From contig NMRA01001044.1 of NCBI GenBank assembly GCA_002633005.1, positions 1-64,000 of the forward strand: 64,000 bases of DNA. Direction: 5' to 3'. The translations under genes and the position numbers were made by a program. Shown here piece by piece: positions 12,171 through 23,894 of the stretch. The notes under the pieces were generated by a model. The model ran no database searches. It was given only the letters and a program-made list of their open reading frames with translations, and was not told where the DNA came from. The stretch comes from Phoronis australis (taxonomy: Eukaryota > Phoronida > Phoronidae). Each line of letters starts with the position of its first letter. The stretch's first letter is position 1.

Positions 12171-13024
12171 GTTGACGGACTAGTAAATGAAAGCAAACGA
12201 CGACAGAACTTAACACAACCGAGGGAGAACAATGACTGAGTCGGCAGCTCTCACAGTCAGACTATATGAAAAGAAATTGGGGCGAAATGCTTGCCTGCTA
12301 AAACGTCACTTCCGAAGTAGCGGACGAGTAATTAACAAAATTACGAAAAGCTGTAAATAAGTGGAAAATATGTCTAGGATAACCAACCAACCTTATTTTA
12401 GCACAAAATGACATGAAAAAAGGTTGCCTTCACCTTTAAGGTTTTCAAACTTTTATTACAGCCAATTTTAAAACTGCTCTCTGACTATGAACTTGGCAGC
12501 TAGTACGAGACTGTAGCCATAAATTTGAAGTTTGCTCTGAGCTCTGCAACACGTGAAGCTTGCAAGCGCGCATTTTAGCAAGATGAAATAGTTGCAATCC
12601 AAGTAGAGGCCGCATGGTCACTGTTCGTCTGCGCTCTACAGGGCAAAGTAACAAGACCGCAGGACGGCACGGGGCTATTACTCAGCAATTCTGTAAATTT
12701 AATAGTGAAATCTGAGGGCAAGAGAACCTTTGTTGGGATAGTTCGCTGTTATGACATTTTCCCGTCATGTGGCGACGTGACGATAACGCTCTTTGAAAAG
12801 TGCTATGCGTTCCGAGTACATGTGTGGTGTGGGGACTTAAATCACGAGGTAAGACTAACTGCCCAGGGTGGTTGCCTGTCGTAATAAGCGCCCATGTTCG
12901 GTTAACCATCCACCCTGGATTTTTTGAAATTTCACATTTAAGCGCTCCTGTCTGGTTAACCACCCACCCCCAATTTTTTGGGTTTGACAATTAAACCACC
13001 CAGGGCGTTAACCCGACCGTTTAC

Positions 13025-13940
13025 GTTAACAAAACTGATTTCAATAACGCACATTTAATCGAAAGCGCAAGTCAGACAAAGTAAGATTCCTGAAACAGGT
13101 CATTGGCTACTGAGTGCGCATTACATCACTGCATTTCATATCGAAGTCCGACCCAAAATGTGTAATGTGCAGATTTCGAATTTGTATCTTTTGGGTACAC
13201 ACGAAAACACAACGTCTCCACTGAGTACAAAGATCCAAGGGTTTCTTTGGAAATGCATTCATTAGTTTTTTTATGACATCACACTGGATAGTTTTGGTGA
13301 TTTTTCAGCTTGTAGCACAAATGCTGATACCAAAACTAACTGTAACACTAATGGTCAGCTTCGAAACTATTTAAAATTAACATGGGCCGTACTGAATATA
13401 GCTGAGAAGCGAATTAGTTCACTTAGAATAAGAACCATAATCCATGGTATGGTATGATTATCTTTGTTTACATTTAAATATCACAAAATTGACCAAAATT
13501 GTCTTTTTTAATTTTTCAACACATTCTAACATCGTTCTGAATGCCTACAATTTCTCAGAATCATTGTTCAATGGTAACCATGGTAATCGACCTTGAAATG
13601 ATATATGTAATATTTATTTGGTGCTATTTATCTTTTATGAAAACATTATAAAAATTTCACTCGACAGCCAAATTATGACCTAGATTTTACATAATAATTG
13701 TGCAAGGTCAGGTCACCAAAATCTGTCAAGTACCAATTTCCTCAGAGATCAATAAGGATCCACACAATATATATTATTGCTTCCATATTCAAATAGTTCG
13801 GTGGCGATCGGCAACTCATTTGTCATTTACTCCGAGGATGACCTCACATACCAAAATGTTGATCGAATCATTGGAGATTCAGGGGAATCCAATAAGTCGA
13901 CTGCCCTGTAGGGGAAGCTGGCTAAAGCACACCGCCTTAC
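13025..13940 (-). other. EB1 intron 1, proximal part: nothing recognised
   Basis: AT-rich sequence up to the EB1 exon 1 donor. A 115-codon plus-strand frame (13700-14047) is the antisense shadow of exon 1 and its flank. Confidence 0.5.
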
Positions 13941-14061
13941 CACTGCAGAGCTGTTCCACCTTGCTGTTCTGTAGTTGTAGAGAATTGTTCACCCATGCTA
14001 GCATTTTGTTCCAGCTGAGCGTCTCCGCTGTGGCACTCATGGAATGAACATTCACTGCCAT
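13941..14061 (-). CDS. MAPRE1: EB1/MAPRE exon 1 (start codon and CH domain N-terminus)
   Basis: ATG lies at 14059-14061, with donor gcagtg|gtaagg at 13940. It encodes [20 protein letters not shown] and then [20 protein letters not shown]. This is the start of EB-family CH domains (MAVNV-S-T, ML-AW-N-SL, KIEQLCSG). EB1 tracks growing microtubule plus ends and recruits SxIP- and CAP-Gly-type partners. A good acceptor (ttgccttcag|aaacc) 15 bp upstream of the ATG implies a non-coding first exon further up, beyond 14076, which I could not locate; the promoter is therefore not assigned. The four exons span 11.4 kb, mostly because intron 1 (8.6 kb) is filled with transposons. One frame error occurs in exon 4. 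EB1 versus EB3 orthology cannot be decided without the C-terminus. Confidence 0.96.
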
Positions 14062-14076
14062 AGTTAATGTCGGTTT

Positions 14077-15545
14077 CTGAAGGCAAAATATACAACACAT
14101 GATTTAAAACTTCAGTGAACTGCACAACAATACTCAGTAACAGTCATTAAATCAGGGCTTTAAATGACCCATGACAAAAAAGAGGAAATTTTTACGGTCT
14201 TTAAATACACATTTCAATCTAAACCATACCTCAACAGATCGAAAGTTTTAGTGTCCTGTTAGCAAAACGCACTCATCATAAGCAGTACCTGATATCTATA
14301 TCAGCAACAACAATGAAGGCAATTTGACTCAACAAAAGATATTTTTTTAAATTAGAATAATAAAGACAATGATGAAAAATTTGCGGTTTCAGTGGGAGGA
14401 GCTTATTCTTGATTTGCTGCAGGTACACCTATAAAATTATTTTCAATTCTTATAATTACGATACAAAACTACAAAAAAAATTGAAAATCGATCCATAGAT
14501 TAGCTTGAAAGCCTGAAATACATTACCCATTTAATTCCAACGCAAATGAAAAAAGTCAAGATGAAAACCTGTGGCTCATAGTCATACCCCAAACCTTAGC
14601 ATGGAAAAATGAAAGTCAAAAACAACAAAATTTAAACTATGGAATACATCAATCACAATCCTGAACTGGTAAAACTTTTCAGTTTCAAACACTAATTACA
14701 GAAGTTAACTGTTCATAAGCATCGCTAGTGTAGAAGAAACTATGTGACATAAGAAATAACTACCAGGACACTGAAAATCATAGATATCACACTATGCGGC
14801 ACGTAGAAAATCGCACACAGGCAATCAGGCCTTGCTTAGCAGCCAACGACAATGGGCATGCATGTGGGATCAAACAAAAGAATTTCATACATCACTCACA
14901 TCCCACGATTCCAATCCAACGAACAACTGGTTACGGTTGAATTTCCTTTAAGGAAGCGTTGTTATTTCTAGTGTTTCATCGTTTTCAGTCGGTCCTCCGA
15001 CTGAAAACGCAGATGCCTTTGATGAACCAAGATCTCCCAAGTACAGGCGCTTAAATTTATCTATTACTCGATTGCCTGACGTCACTCACTACTAAGAAAA
15101 CATGTGTGATGGGACATTAGTAACTTTACGCTTATTGTTATTCTTATTTAGTTGCAAATGTTCAGTTAATCTTATGCTTATGTCTTTATTGCATCTCAGT
15201 GCGCCTTTGTTACGTAAGCATTGGGGCGCGACTGTACGTGTGGGGCACTTCGCTAGCGACAGGCTTAGAAGAAAGGTGTTTCCTTCCTTCGCCTATATGA
15301 AATTGATCGTTATCATGTGTATCTGAACTGAAACCGGTATGCCTGATGAGGTGAAATACACATTTTTGATGTTCAGTGGAGACTATATGCTCTGTTACAC
15401 ATGCTTCTTATACCGTTACGAGTCATCGTGAAATTAGAGTGCCTGTGATCCATAATTACATTTTTCGTTCCTCCGAAACAGAAAGAGCAGTTTCCGCTTT
15501 TCGAGTCGTCGGCAACTCCGCGAAGAGAAACCAATTTGTCTCGAC
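14077..15545. other. EB1 upstream region: a hairpin, otherwise nothing recognised
   Basis: This should contain the untranslated first exon and promoter of EB1 if they are within reach. I see no TATA box or CpG cluster that I can defend. It holds a perfect 13-bp hairpin at 14980-15009. Confidence 0.4.
14980..15009. repeat. Perfect 13-bp hairpin
   Basis: Arms cgttttcagtcgg and ccgactgaaaacg with a 4-base loop (tcct). It sits about 540 bp left of the retrotransposon remnant. Confidence 0.85.
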
Positions 15546-15548
15546 AAT

Positions 15549-16372
15549 TTGTTCTGTGATGTCAGGAAGGTGGTCATGAACACCAAGTCGGGATCAGTTC
15601 CAGGCCCATCTGGGCTACCGTATATAGTGTGCAAGTGTCCAAGGTTATTACAATGCCTTTGGAAGCTGTTGAGAGTGATTTGGCGCTCAAAGGAGTTGCC
15701 TTGGAGATGGGGAAATGCGGAAGGGGTGTACATTCCGAAAGGCAAAGGTTCTGTGAAGATTGGTGACTTCCAATCTCGTTATTCGATGTGGAGGGGAAAG
15801 TCTTTTTCGCTGTGGTGGCAGACAGGCTACAACATATTTGTTGCAGAACAGTTACATCAACCCATCAGTGCAGAAGGGAGGCATTCCCAGCTACTCTGTT
15901 TGTTTAGAACACAATTGCGTGATCACAGAGTAATCAAGGATGCAAAGAAATTGAAGAAAGACCTGTCTGTGGTATGGCTCGACATGGCCAATGCTTATGG
16001 GTCGATGCCACACAAGCTTATAGAGAAGGCGATGTGTATGTATCATTTGCCAGATCTGCTTTCTCTCATCAGCAAATAATTCACGGGAGCAAGAATGAGA
16101 TTCTCAAAAATGGTTTTACAACGGAGTGGCAACCTTTGCAGATGGGGATCATGACTGGGTACATAATTTCTATAATTCTGTTTGTGATGGCCATGAATGG
16201 TATGATTAAGCGAGCATCCAAGGAGTGGAGGGGACCTTTGTTGCAGAACATGCGTCTACCAAGTTGTCGAGCATATGTGGATGAGATTACTGTTACAACT
16301 CAGTCGGCATTAGGTGCAGGCCGGATTCTAAAAGCATTGTGTGATCTAGCCAGGTGGGCTCCTATGGCGTAG
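15549..16372 (+). pseudogene. Reverse transcriptase domain, non-LTR, broken
   Basis: From the N-terminus: SVPGPSGLPYIVCKCPRLL, then GVYIPKGKGS (fingers), then motif A as VVWLDMANAYGSMPHKL, where LD carries the first catalytic Asp. After a frame change near 16040-16080 come motif B-like LQMGIMTGYIISIILF and motif C-like AYVDEITVTT. Motif C normally has two adjacent Asp; here the second is Glu, which predicts loss of activity. The frame ends at a stop at 16370-16372. The domain order and the typical VPGPSG start support a non-LTR RT rather than a retroviral one. Confidence 0.88.
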
Positions 16373-16502
16373 TAGCAAAATCAAGGAGCTTAGTGCTGGT
16401 TCGAGGGAAGATTAACTCACATTTCGCTTTTAAGGTGGAAGATTTGATACCTTCGGGGTCTGATAAGTCAGTAAGTATCTGGGGAAAGAGTATGACAGCA
16501 CA

Positions 16503-17089
16503 TTGAAGGATGGAGACCATGTAAAAGCAGCGCTGAAAAGTTTACAGGAATATCTTCAGAAGACCAATGAGTGCGGATTACCTGGCCACTTTAAGGTGTG
16601 GTGTTACCAGTTTGGTCTATTCCCGAAGGCCATGTGGCCTTTGACAGTGTACGATCTACCTACTACAACAGCGGAGAGGATGGAGTGCTTGGTTAGCCGC
16701 TGGTTGCGCAAGTGGTTAGGCATCCCGCCAAGTTTCACCAGGTTGGGCCTGTACATTAGGTCTTCAGCAGTAAACCTACCTACACTATGTTGGGCCTGTA
16801 CATGAGGTCTTCAGCAGTAAACCTACCTACACGATCTACTGTGGAAGAGTTTAAAGTCATTAAGTGCAGGACTTTCCTGACTCTGAGGGACTCGAGAGAT
16901 GATGATATCAGTGGTGTATAGATTGACGTTTTTGCGGAAAGGAAGTGGAGTCCAGAGGAAGTAGCATCAGCACAGAGCAGGCTTCACCATAAAGATTTAG
17001 TAGGGGCAGTTTCTACAGGACGTGAAGGCCTTGGCATGAAACCGTTTAAGAGGTAGAAGACAACTAGAGGGAAAGAGCGTCGTTCTATA
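16503..17089 (+). pseudogene. RT thumb/connection region with a 47-bp duplication
   Basis: 16503-16805 reads LQEYLQKTNECGLPGHFKVW and later RWLRKWLGIPPSF, typical of the thumb region of this element family. The stretch beginning ttgggcctgtacat at 16743 is repeated at 16790 (period 47), which breaks the frame. After it the reading continues (FKVIKCRTFLTLRDSRDDD) but meets stops near 16918 and 17056. Confidence 0.75.
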
Positions 17090-17972
17090 GTGTTAGACGA
17101 AGTACGTCATCAGGAAGAGAAGCGCTTTTCTCATGCTGTTGGTTTGAGAAAGCAGGGCGCCTGGACAGCATGGGAGGGGGTTCACAGTAGGCGCATTACA
17201 GCGAACGACCTGATTTCATGTGACCAGTACAGATTAAGTTTTATTCTGCGTTTTGTGTATGACGTACTCCCTAGTCCGACAAACCTGAAGTTATGGGGAA
17301 GAATAGAAGACGATTCTTGCAGCAGTTGTGGGGAGCGCTGCACTTTACAGCACGTTTTGTCATCCTGTAAGTCGGCTTTTTTTTGGCAGAAAGCTAATAC
17401 AAGTGGAGACATGATATGATTCTCAAGGTGATTGCACATATTTTGGATCCAGAAAGAAGGAAGGTGGTTAGCAACACCGAAAGCCCACTAATATCATTTT
17501 GTAGAGAAGGTGGATTGGGGAGGAGGAAAGATGCAGGTGTGTTGACTACAGCAAGTGACTGGAAGATGATAGTGGATGTAGGGCCGTTGGCAGTATTCCC
17601 GAGCCATATAGTGATGATGACACTCCGGCCTGACTTGGTATTATGGTCAGATGGTACAAAGACATTCATCAGAGTAGATTACTTACAGTACCATGGGAAT
17701 CCCGAATGGTAGAGGTCAACGAGCGGAAAAGGCTTAAGTATGCAGAACTTTCCCATGATTGCTCAGTAGCTGGTTGGAAGTGTTTTTGTATGCCAGTCGA
17801 AATAGGATGCAGAGGTTTCATCGGGAGCAGCAGGTGGAGGTTGATGAAGTTCATAGGTATCAGCACAGTGTTGAGGAAGAATTTGGTGCAGTCAGTGATG
17901 AGATCTGCTGAAGAGGCGTCGTTGTGGTTGTGGTTATGGTTACAGCGAGACAACAGGTGGCACTCCAAGTGA
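17090..17972 (+). pseudogene. Zinc module and restriction-like endonuclease domain, broken
   Basis: RFVYDVLPSPTNLKLWG is followed by CSSCGERCTLQHVLSSC, a C-x2-C...H...C zinc module. After a stop, the frame from 17416 contains TTASDWKM and TLRPDLVLWSDGTKTFIRVD, the R-PD-x(n)-D/E signature of restriction-like nucleases in R2-type elements; the usual Glu is replaced by Asp. A frameshift near 17680-17690 moves the reading to a frame with ERKRLKYAEL and PVEIGCRGFIGSS, which is the conserved C-terminal part. It ends at about 17972. Confidence 0.8.
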
Positions 17973-18500
17973 TGACCGAACCCTGATCAACTTTGGGGAC
18001 CCGGCTTCCGAGATGATTCTAGATTTGGGGGTCGAAATTATCGATGATGATGCATTCTAGCTGATGACAGCACTTGGGAGAAACAGCACACAACAACAGT
18101 GTTTCAGGTAATTTATGGCAAGTCCGATTTTTCTGCGGAAATATAACAAAAAAGCAGAGGGAATAAAAGAAAAAACCGGAAATCCGTGTTTCCGCGGAAA
18201 ATTCCAAGCCTTAATTGCTATATAGGCATGGTGTTAGCAAAAAATCACCAAGGCAATTCTGTTAGTGGTGTCTGCAGAGAACCTACTAAGGTTTTACTAT
18301 ACCATACATTAAAGAAGTCATTGGTCATTCAGAACCAGGATGCCACTGATTCTCTGAATAACATGCAGAGCTCAGTGACCATATAACTATGTTTATGACC
18401 AGCTACTGATTATGTTCCCTGTATATCTCACTTCACTTTTTTTTGATTTTGCAGCGATCGTCCGGTTTTTAATCTTATTGTGGCCAAAAACTGATTAAAT
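17973..18500. other. Spacer: nothing recognised
   Basis: Between the retrotransposon remnant and the next element. Only short frames with no motif. Confidence 0.4.
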
Positions 18501-19845
18501 TACCGTATTCGCCGTAATAACTGCCCATGCCCCTATAAGCACCTCCCCACGCGTTTTCAGACTTTGCTGACACAAGCGCCCAGTCCATGAACATGTACAT
18601 GCGAACAATGACGTACCTATACAGTCCTAAAACTCGGCTACAGTAACGTCTTCAATTTATCAAAAAAAATTTGCACAGGTCTTCTAGACCACCAGCTGCG
18701 CTACTACGTTAGTATTTAGCCGTGACTTACACTTCAAAGTAACACAGCCTTGCTACGCTCTCGCAACGACCATGTGCCACTATATGGTCTGACCTTTCAG
18801 TAGACACATAGACTGTCTCATGAATAAAAATAATTCGGTGTTAAACGCACATGGCCAGGAAGCGCGCGCTACATACATGAACCTGTCATCAAAGACATTA
18901 GTCAGGAACTATCCATTCATGAAACGGGTAGCATAGCATCGATAAGAAATGAATATTGGCACAATTTCCAACAATTTCCAATACTAAACAACATTTGTTT
19001 GCGTTATTTTTGAAATGGATGCTTTGATTAAGCACAATTGGTGTTTTTAAGCCGAATATCCGATAAAATGACAACTGACAGTGAATGCTTACACACACTG
19101 TCAGATAGTTTCGTACACACCCAGCTACACGGCGACTAATATGGGCCTTACCGAGACAAATGTCAAACGCTTTTAGCACATGAGACCGGCAAGTGCTGAA
19201 TGAAACACTCTGGTTTAGGCCTACTGCTTGTGCAAATTTCTTAAGACACCATGCACATCTAACATGTTAGATTGCGTGGCTCTGGCCAAAGGACAGTCTC
19301 TGCTTTGGCAAATAAACTTCAAAACAAACGTCCCGTGACAACATGTATGTTCGCCCAGACATTCTCGCCGTGTTGCCGATCATACATGTAGATGGCACGA
19401 TGTTGCACAGATTTTTACTTAAACCTGCCGTTAATCCAGACTCCACGGGAACTTAAAAAATTTTAGAGACGCTACTTATAAAACTTAATGAGGATTTCAG
19501 GTAATTTGCTTGAGTCGAAACCATTTTTATTCAAGCATTGAAGTCGCCATATCAAAGATGGCGATTTTGAGGCAGTCAGTCGGCGAGTTTTCGCCCTGGG
19601 ATTTCAGCACAATTTTCTGTAAAATGATCGTAATTTGGCAGCAAAGTTTGATAGCAATGCACCACAGTTTTGTTGAAAGTCTTTCATAGATTACATATAC
19701 GTCACAGAGCGTAAATTTGATGCATCTTAGCTTCCGATTTCGCACGTTTCGGAGACCGGGTTTCAACCGCCTTGGGTTATAATAAGCGTCCCCCTGAACC
19801 GAACTTTTCTAAGCACCCTGGGCGGTTATTACAGCGAATACGGTA
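18501..19845. mobile_element. Larger relative of the ccgtatt MITE, 1.35 kb
   Basis: It begins taccgtattcgccgtaataa and ends with the inverse, gcgaatacggta; the symmetry even extends into flanking aaat/attt. The first 200 bp match the right end of the 7776-8288 element inverted, and the last 350 bp match its left end inverted. About 800 bp in the middle has no counterpart there. A 93-codon minus frame (18898-19179) lies in that middle but has no known motif. Confidence 0.75.
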
Positions 19846-20245
19846 ATTTTGACTCAACCTGCCATTCATTCCGACTCTTAGGGAACTTAAAATCTTAGGT
19901 ACACTATCTGGAAATTAAGGATTTCAGATAATTTCCTTCAGTTGAAACAGTATCAAGTTGCCATAGGCCTACCGCCAGACGATTGCAAGGTAGTTAGTCA
20001 GCGAGATTTCGCCCTGGGATTTACATATGCACAATTTTCTGTAAAATGATTGTAATTCAACGGCAAGGTTTGACAGCAATGCACCACAATTTTGTATGAA
20101 GTCTGTCATAGGTTACAGATACGTCATAGAGGATGACTCACACCAACTTCCAATTTAACCCGTTTCGGAGACCGGGTTTCAACCACCTTGGCACAATAAA
20201 CGCCCCCCCTTGAAACGGAATTTTCTAAGCGCCCTCAGGGCTGTA
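19846..20245. repeat. Partial tandem copy of the MITE left half
   Basis: Roughly 400 bp repeating, at about 80% identity by eye, the segment 19420-19830 (landmarks: gtttcggagaccgggtttca, ttttctgtaaaatgat). It lacks the terminal repeat, stopping at gcgccctcaggg. Confidence 0.7.
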
Positions 20246-21514
20246 GGAAGCGGGGCGGTACGGGCCATGCACCCCAAAAATTTTCAGACATCAGGGTTCA
20301 ACCGTGGCAACCTATGTACGCATTAGGCGGAGACAGTCGAGAAAAAAATGTTAAATGTGGATAAGAGAAAATTCCAAAGAACATTTAACATCTCTATCAG
20401 TGCATATGGTTTACCGTTTAAGGACCCTGGCCAGGACATTGTTGTTGGGATCTCCGCTTTCGCAGCACAGGTTGTCAAAATGCACTTGACAACGTCCACG
20501 TAATGATTCATGCACATATTTCGAGAAATAGAAAAGAACATTGTAGAGTGTATTAATTACTGGATCTTTAAATTCAATAATTCAATTATGCGACTGCAAA
20601 ACCACATTTTCTAGAAGCCCCTGTTTGGCATGGGATAACAGAGACAATTGTCGCTTTTTTCTCAAACTGCATATCACTTGAGAAAAAAATGATGATATGA
20701 CATCAACTGCTGCACATTTCTTGATTCTTCAAAAAGCTATTTTCATACTGAAGGACCCCACCCTTGAAGGAAGGCATTGATGACATTCAAGTGGTCACCC
20801 TTTTTTATGTTTTTACTGCTAGTTCTTAAGGGTCCACTCACAGATAGAGGGTCCAAAGTTGGACTCGATTACATCTGGTTTCCTGTTTTTTGTTCGGCAA
20901 TATAAACAAAAAGAATGTACCACTTGTCAGTTATCCTGATCTAAAATTAACATCTATTTACATATTTACAAGCATGATAACAAGTTATCGGAAACTTGGG
21001 ACGAAGACAGGGTCGAACGTCAGCACCAACAGTAGGGTGGACAATCAAAAAGTAGGTCACGGTGTCATCTGCCTCCGTGTAAAACCCAAGTCAGTAAATT
21101 ACCCGATTTCAGACTTCAAAGTTAACTATAAGATAATTTTGTGGTATAAATCATTACCTTAGTCTTTATTTGTAAGTTTGTAATCTTTTTGTCTCAGATT
21201 ATTGCTGATAAATCATTTTTTATAAGCTTTTTTTAGCGCCCGATTTTCCGCCATGCGAACAACTTTTGAAAAAGTGCCTCTTGGGCTATCCAAAACAGCA
21301 CTATACTCTCAAATACAAACATGAAATTTGGACAGGATGTAGTTTAGATGCGTGCGCATCTCCTCAAGTTGTTTTCTCGAAGTTAAAGCCAACTTTTCAT
21401 GGCGAGTTTTTGATCGTCCGGAAGGCCTAATTTTGGTCGGTCGGGAGATTGATGTTTTTCCAGTTGCGCAATATGCCCCCCCTCGGTTATAAAATGAGGA
21501 ATTTATCACTCCTT
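20246..21514. other. No confident gene
   Basis: A 90-codon plus frame (20890-21162) and a 72-codon minus frame (20323-20541) show no family motif and no clear splice borders. Confidence 0.4.
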
Positions 21515-22067
21515 TAATGGGGCTATTCGGAAAATCTGCAACAACTAGAGGGCGTGCGTGTACTAGTGGTGATAGATTAACAGCCTCGATTTCGCGAGCC
21601 CTTTAAATACATGGTGAAATGGCTTGCAGCCGTGCCAACTGAATCTGAGATTGCGAAAAAAGGGTGATTCTATGAGAGAAAGTAAGCACGACCTCATACA
21701 AAGGTAAGGTTCGTGATTATTCTACCGATGCCTGTTAACTGAGGCACTCGCCGATGTCGACTTCGCGGCAGTCAGTCACCAGCCAGAGTCTGGTTAATCT
21801 TTGTATGTTGTGATATGTCATACGATACTTGATGTAGCAATCGGGATCTTTTCGTACATCAAAGCATTATTATTGTTTGGAATGATTTCTAAAAGTTTAT
21901 CAGTGACAGTTACATCAATCAATGCTGAATGTTTATGCTGTCAACTCGATACAGGTTAATGAGTTAAGATTACAATCCAATCCTAATGGCAAAGGGTAGG
22001 TGAGTGATAAATATCCATTGCATTAGACTATTTGTTTACTCCCTATCATATGTCTTCTGGAAATCTA

Positions 22068-22328
22068 TTACACGTTGAAATGGAAATCTATCACGTCAGT
22101 TTTCACGTAACCTTTGGTTTTTAGGTTTGAAGGCTTGTACCGTGCAGAGGAGATATGCATCGCTTCTGCACCGTCCCTGAATGGACAAAAATTGGTTTTT
22201 AGCATTTGACTGCAGCTAACCAACAAGATCTTCCCATCATCCAGTGCAGATCTGTTGTCAAAGCCTACTTTCAATATTGGAGACAACGAACAAAGCCTTT
22301 GAAAAGGAACAGCTATTTTTAAAGTCAT
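22068..22328 (-). CDS. Unassigned 86-codon frame ending in a stop
   Basis: Reads VGFDNRSALDDGKILLVSCS and ends TDVIDFHFNV before a stop. The composition is protein-like (balanced, two Cys near the centre). Upstream, aaaatag|ctgttcc is a weak acceptor. It could be a last exon of the same minus-strand gene as 24648-24877, but the phases were not reconciled. Unknown function. Confidence 0.25.
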   Translation of the reverse strand: MTLKIAVPFQRLCSLSPILKVGFDNRSALDDGKILLVSCSQMLKTNFCPFRDGAEAMHISSARYKPSNLKTKGYVKTDVIDFHFNV

Positions 22329-23894
22329 TTTGTTAAATTACTTATTCAGGTCCCGAGGGGGGATTGGCATGGGGGGTTGTAATATTTGGTACAACTGAAT
22401 GTGTGGAAAAAACAGGTAATACATGTTTGGGGAAAAGAGCATGGTGAGACAATTCTTAACCTTCACGAAGTCCCTTCAAATTGATTTCATGAAACTGTTT
22501 TGCTACTTGTATCAATTGTAAAACCAGGAAAATATATTACATTTTTGGAATTCACAGTGACTGAAATGTTGCAAGTCGTTATAAATTCAAATGACTGCCA
22601 TTTTTGTGAAAATTGCATTTTTGATGGTGTCTTACGATTTGCAATTACTCTTAAACAACAGAAAGATTATCCATCATTTTTAAATGACCCAAGTCTTCAT
22701 ATCTTCTATTAGAAGAAAAACGGTTCCCTCAACCTTAGGCTTGAAGTATGCTTGACAGAACCATGAAACTGTAATATGAGTTTAAATTGCTGGAAGTATC
22801 AAAATTAAAAAGGCTTGAAAATGGGCAACAAAGGTTTGAAGTTGTCTCAAAAAACTTGAATATTTTACAGACAAGTGATGCGTTTAAAGAATTGTTATGG
22901 CTAGGGATAAAAAATAAAGACACAGTTTTATGCAACACTCATTATATACACCCTTGGTTTCTGAAAATAGTAATTATTTACTTTTATGTGAAACTCTAGA
23001 CCAATCACCATATATTTTTGAAAAACAGAGATAACATTTTTGATCCAATCTGAAGTACTTAATTATTCATATTTCAATATTTGTTCCAGGTTCAGTGACA
23101 TCTTAAGGCCACTTCAAGCTGTATCATAGACAAGCTTTGTTACTCCGTTCTCTTCCCACAGCACTTCCACACATCAGCAGTGCTGCATTGCACAATGTGC
23201 AAGTCAGTGGCCCTGGAGAAATGTGAATCGCAGTACTAAGTTACCATAAGACAATGTGCCAGTGGACTGTCTGTGTATTCCGACAAACTATATCTGACTG
23301 CTACACCAGCCAGCCTCGTTGGTGAGGATGCCCTTTCATAGGCAATTAGTCATGTGTGGACAATAGCTTATTTCCTTTCCAGGAAGAAACATGAGGGACA
23401 GAAGCTAAAGAAGACCTAGTGACACTCTGGTCTAGTTCAGGGTCTGATTTTGGGCTCAAAATGATTCAAGTGATATGCTGCTGCGTTTACCTTCAAGGGT
23501 CTAATTGTGGATGTTATTGAGGCTGAATGAGGTTACATGAAAGAAAGCCACGTGTTGAAACTGGACCTTTTTTACAAGCGCCTTTATAGGCCATTGAAAC
23601 TAGAACCCAGTGAAATGAAAGCCAAAAGCTGAGTGACATTAAATTTTCCTTTCAGAAGAAAGGCTTTATACTATTGGTAAAAACTTTTCAATTTGGTACA
23701 GATTATGGGGAAATGACATTCAGTGACTGCATCGATTGTCTTATTGTATGTTTTCAATTGTAGCTAGCTGGATAAGAATCTGCTATGCACAAGATTCAAG
23801 AATAAACAATTATCAGTGTATTTAAAAACAAATGGCAAACTGAAAAAGCACAGAAAGAAACAACATTGCGAGGGAGTCCATAATCAGGCATATC

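Larger units (their letters stand above)
10740..12435. mobile_element. Kolobok-like DNA transposon, internally deleted
   Basis: The element is 1696 bp, flanked on both sides by TTAA (10736-10739 and 12436-12439), so it has a perfect TTAA target duplication. Its termini aggcgaaggcaacc / ggttgccttcacct begin inverted repeats of about 155 bp (10740-10897 and 12278-12435) that differ at only about a dozen positions. It holds two converging coding remnants: a THAP-domain gene on the minus strand and a P2X7-like zinc-motif gene on the plus strand. TTAA duplication plus a THAP-bearing transposase is the hallmark of the Kolobok superfamily. The transposase core is absent. The two remnants meet at about 11376-11385, which looks like the deletion joint. 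Confidence 0.85.
8834..13024. mobile_element. Terminal-inverted-repeat element, interrupted by a Kolobok-like insertion
   Basis: The left end (gtaaacg, 8834-8840, then ttcgggtgaacgccc) is matched in inverse orientation at 13000-13024 (gggcgttaacccgaccg then tttac). Both ends continue inward with repeated blocks of the form cggttaa-cgcccac-cccc (8850-9020 and 12870-13000), so the ends share a subterminal array as well as a terminal repeat. Without the 1.7-kb insertion the element would be about 2.5 kb. No transposase was recognised in what remains, and the target-site duplication is unclear. The alternative is two separate solo copies in opposite orientation. Confidence 0.6.
15546..17972 (+). 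mobile_element. Degenerate non-LTR retrotransposon with C-terminal endonuclease
   Basis: The order is reverse transcriptase, thumb, Cys/His zinc module, then a PD-(D/E)xK-like nuclease. This is the layout of non-LTR elements of the R2/NeSL type, which use a restriction-like endonuclease downstream of the RT. At least three frame changes and several stop codons break it. The 5' and 3' ends were not determined: no poly(A) or target duplication is evident. Confidence 0.85.

Noticed and set aside
13700-14047. 115-codon plus-strand frame
   Set aside because: Antisense of EB1 exon 1; no motif.
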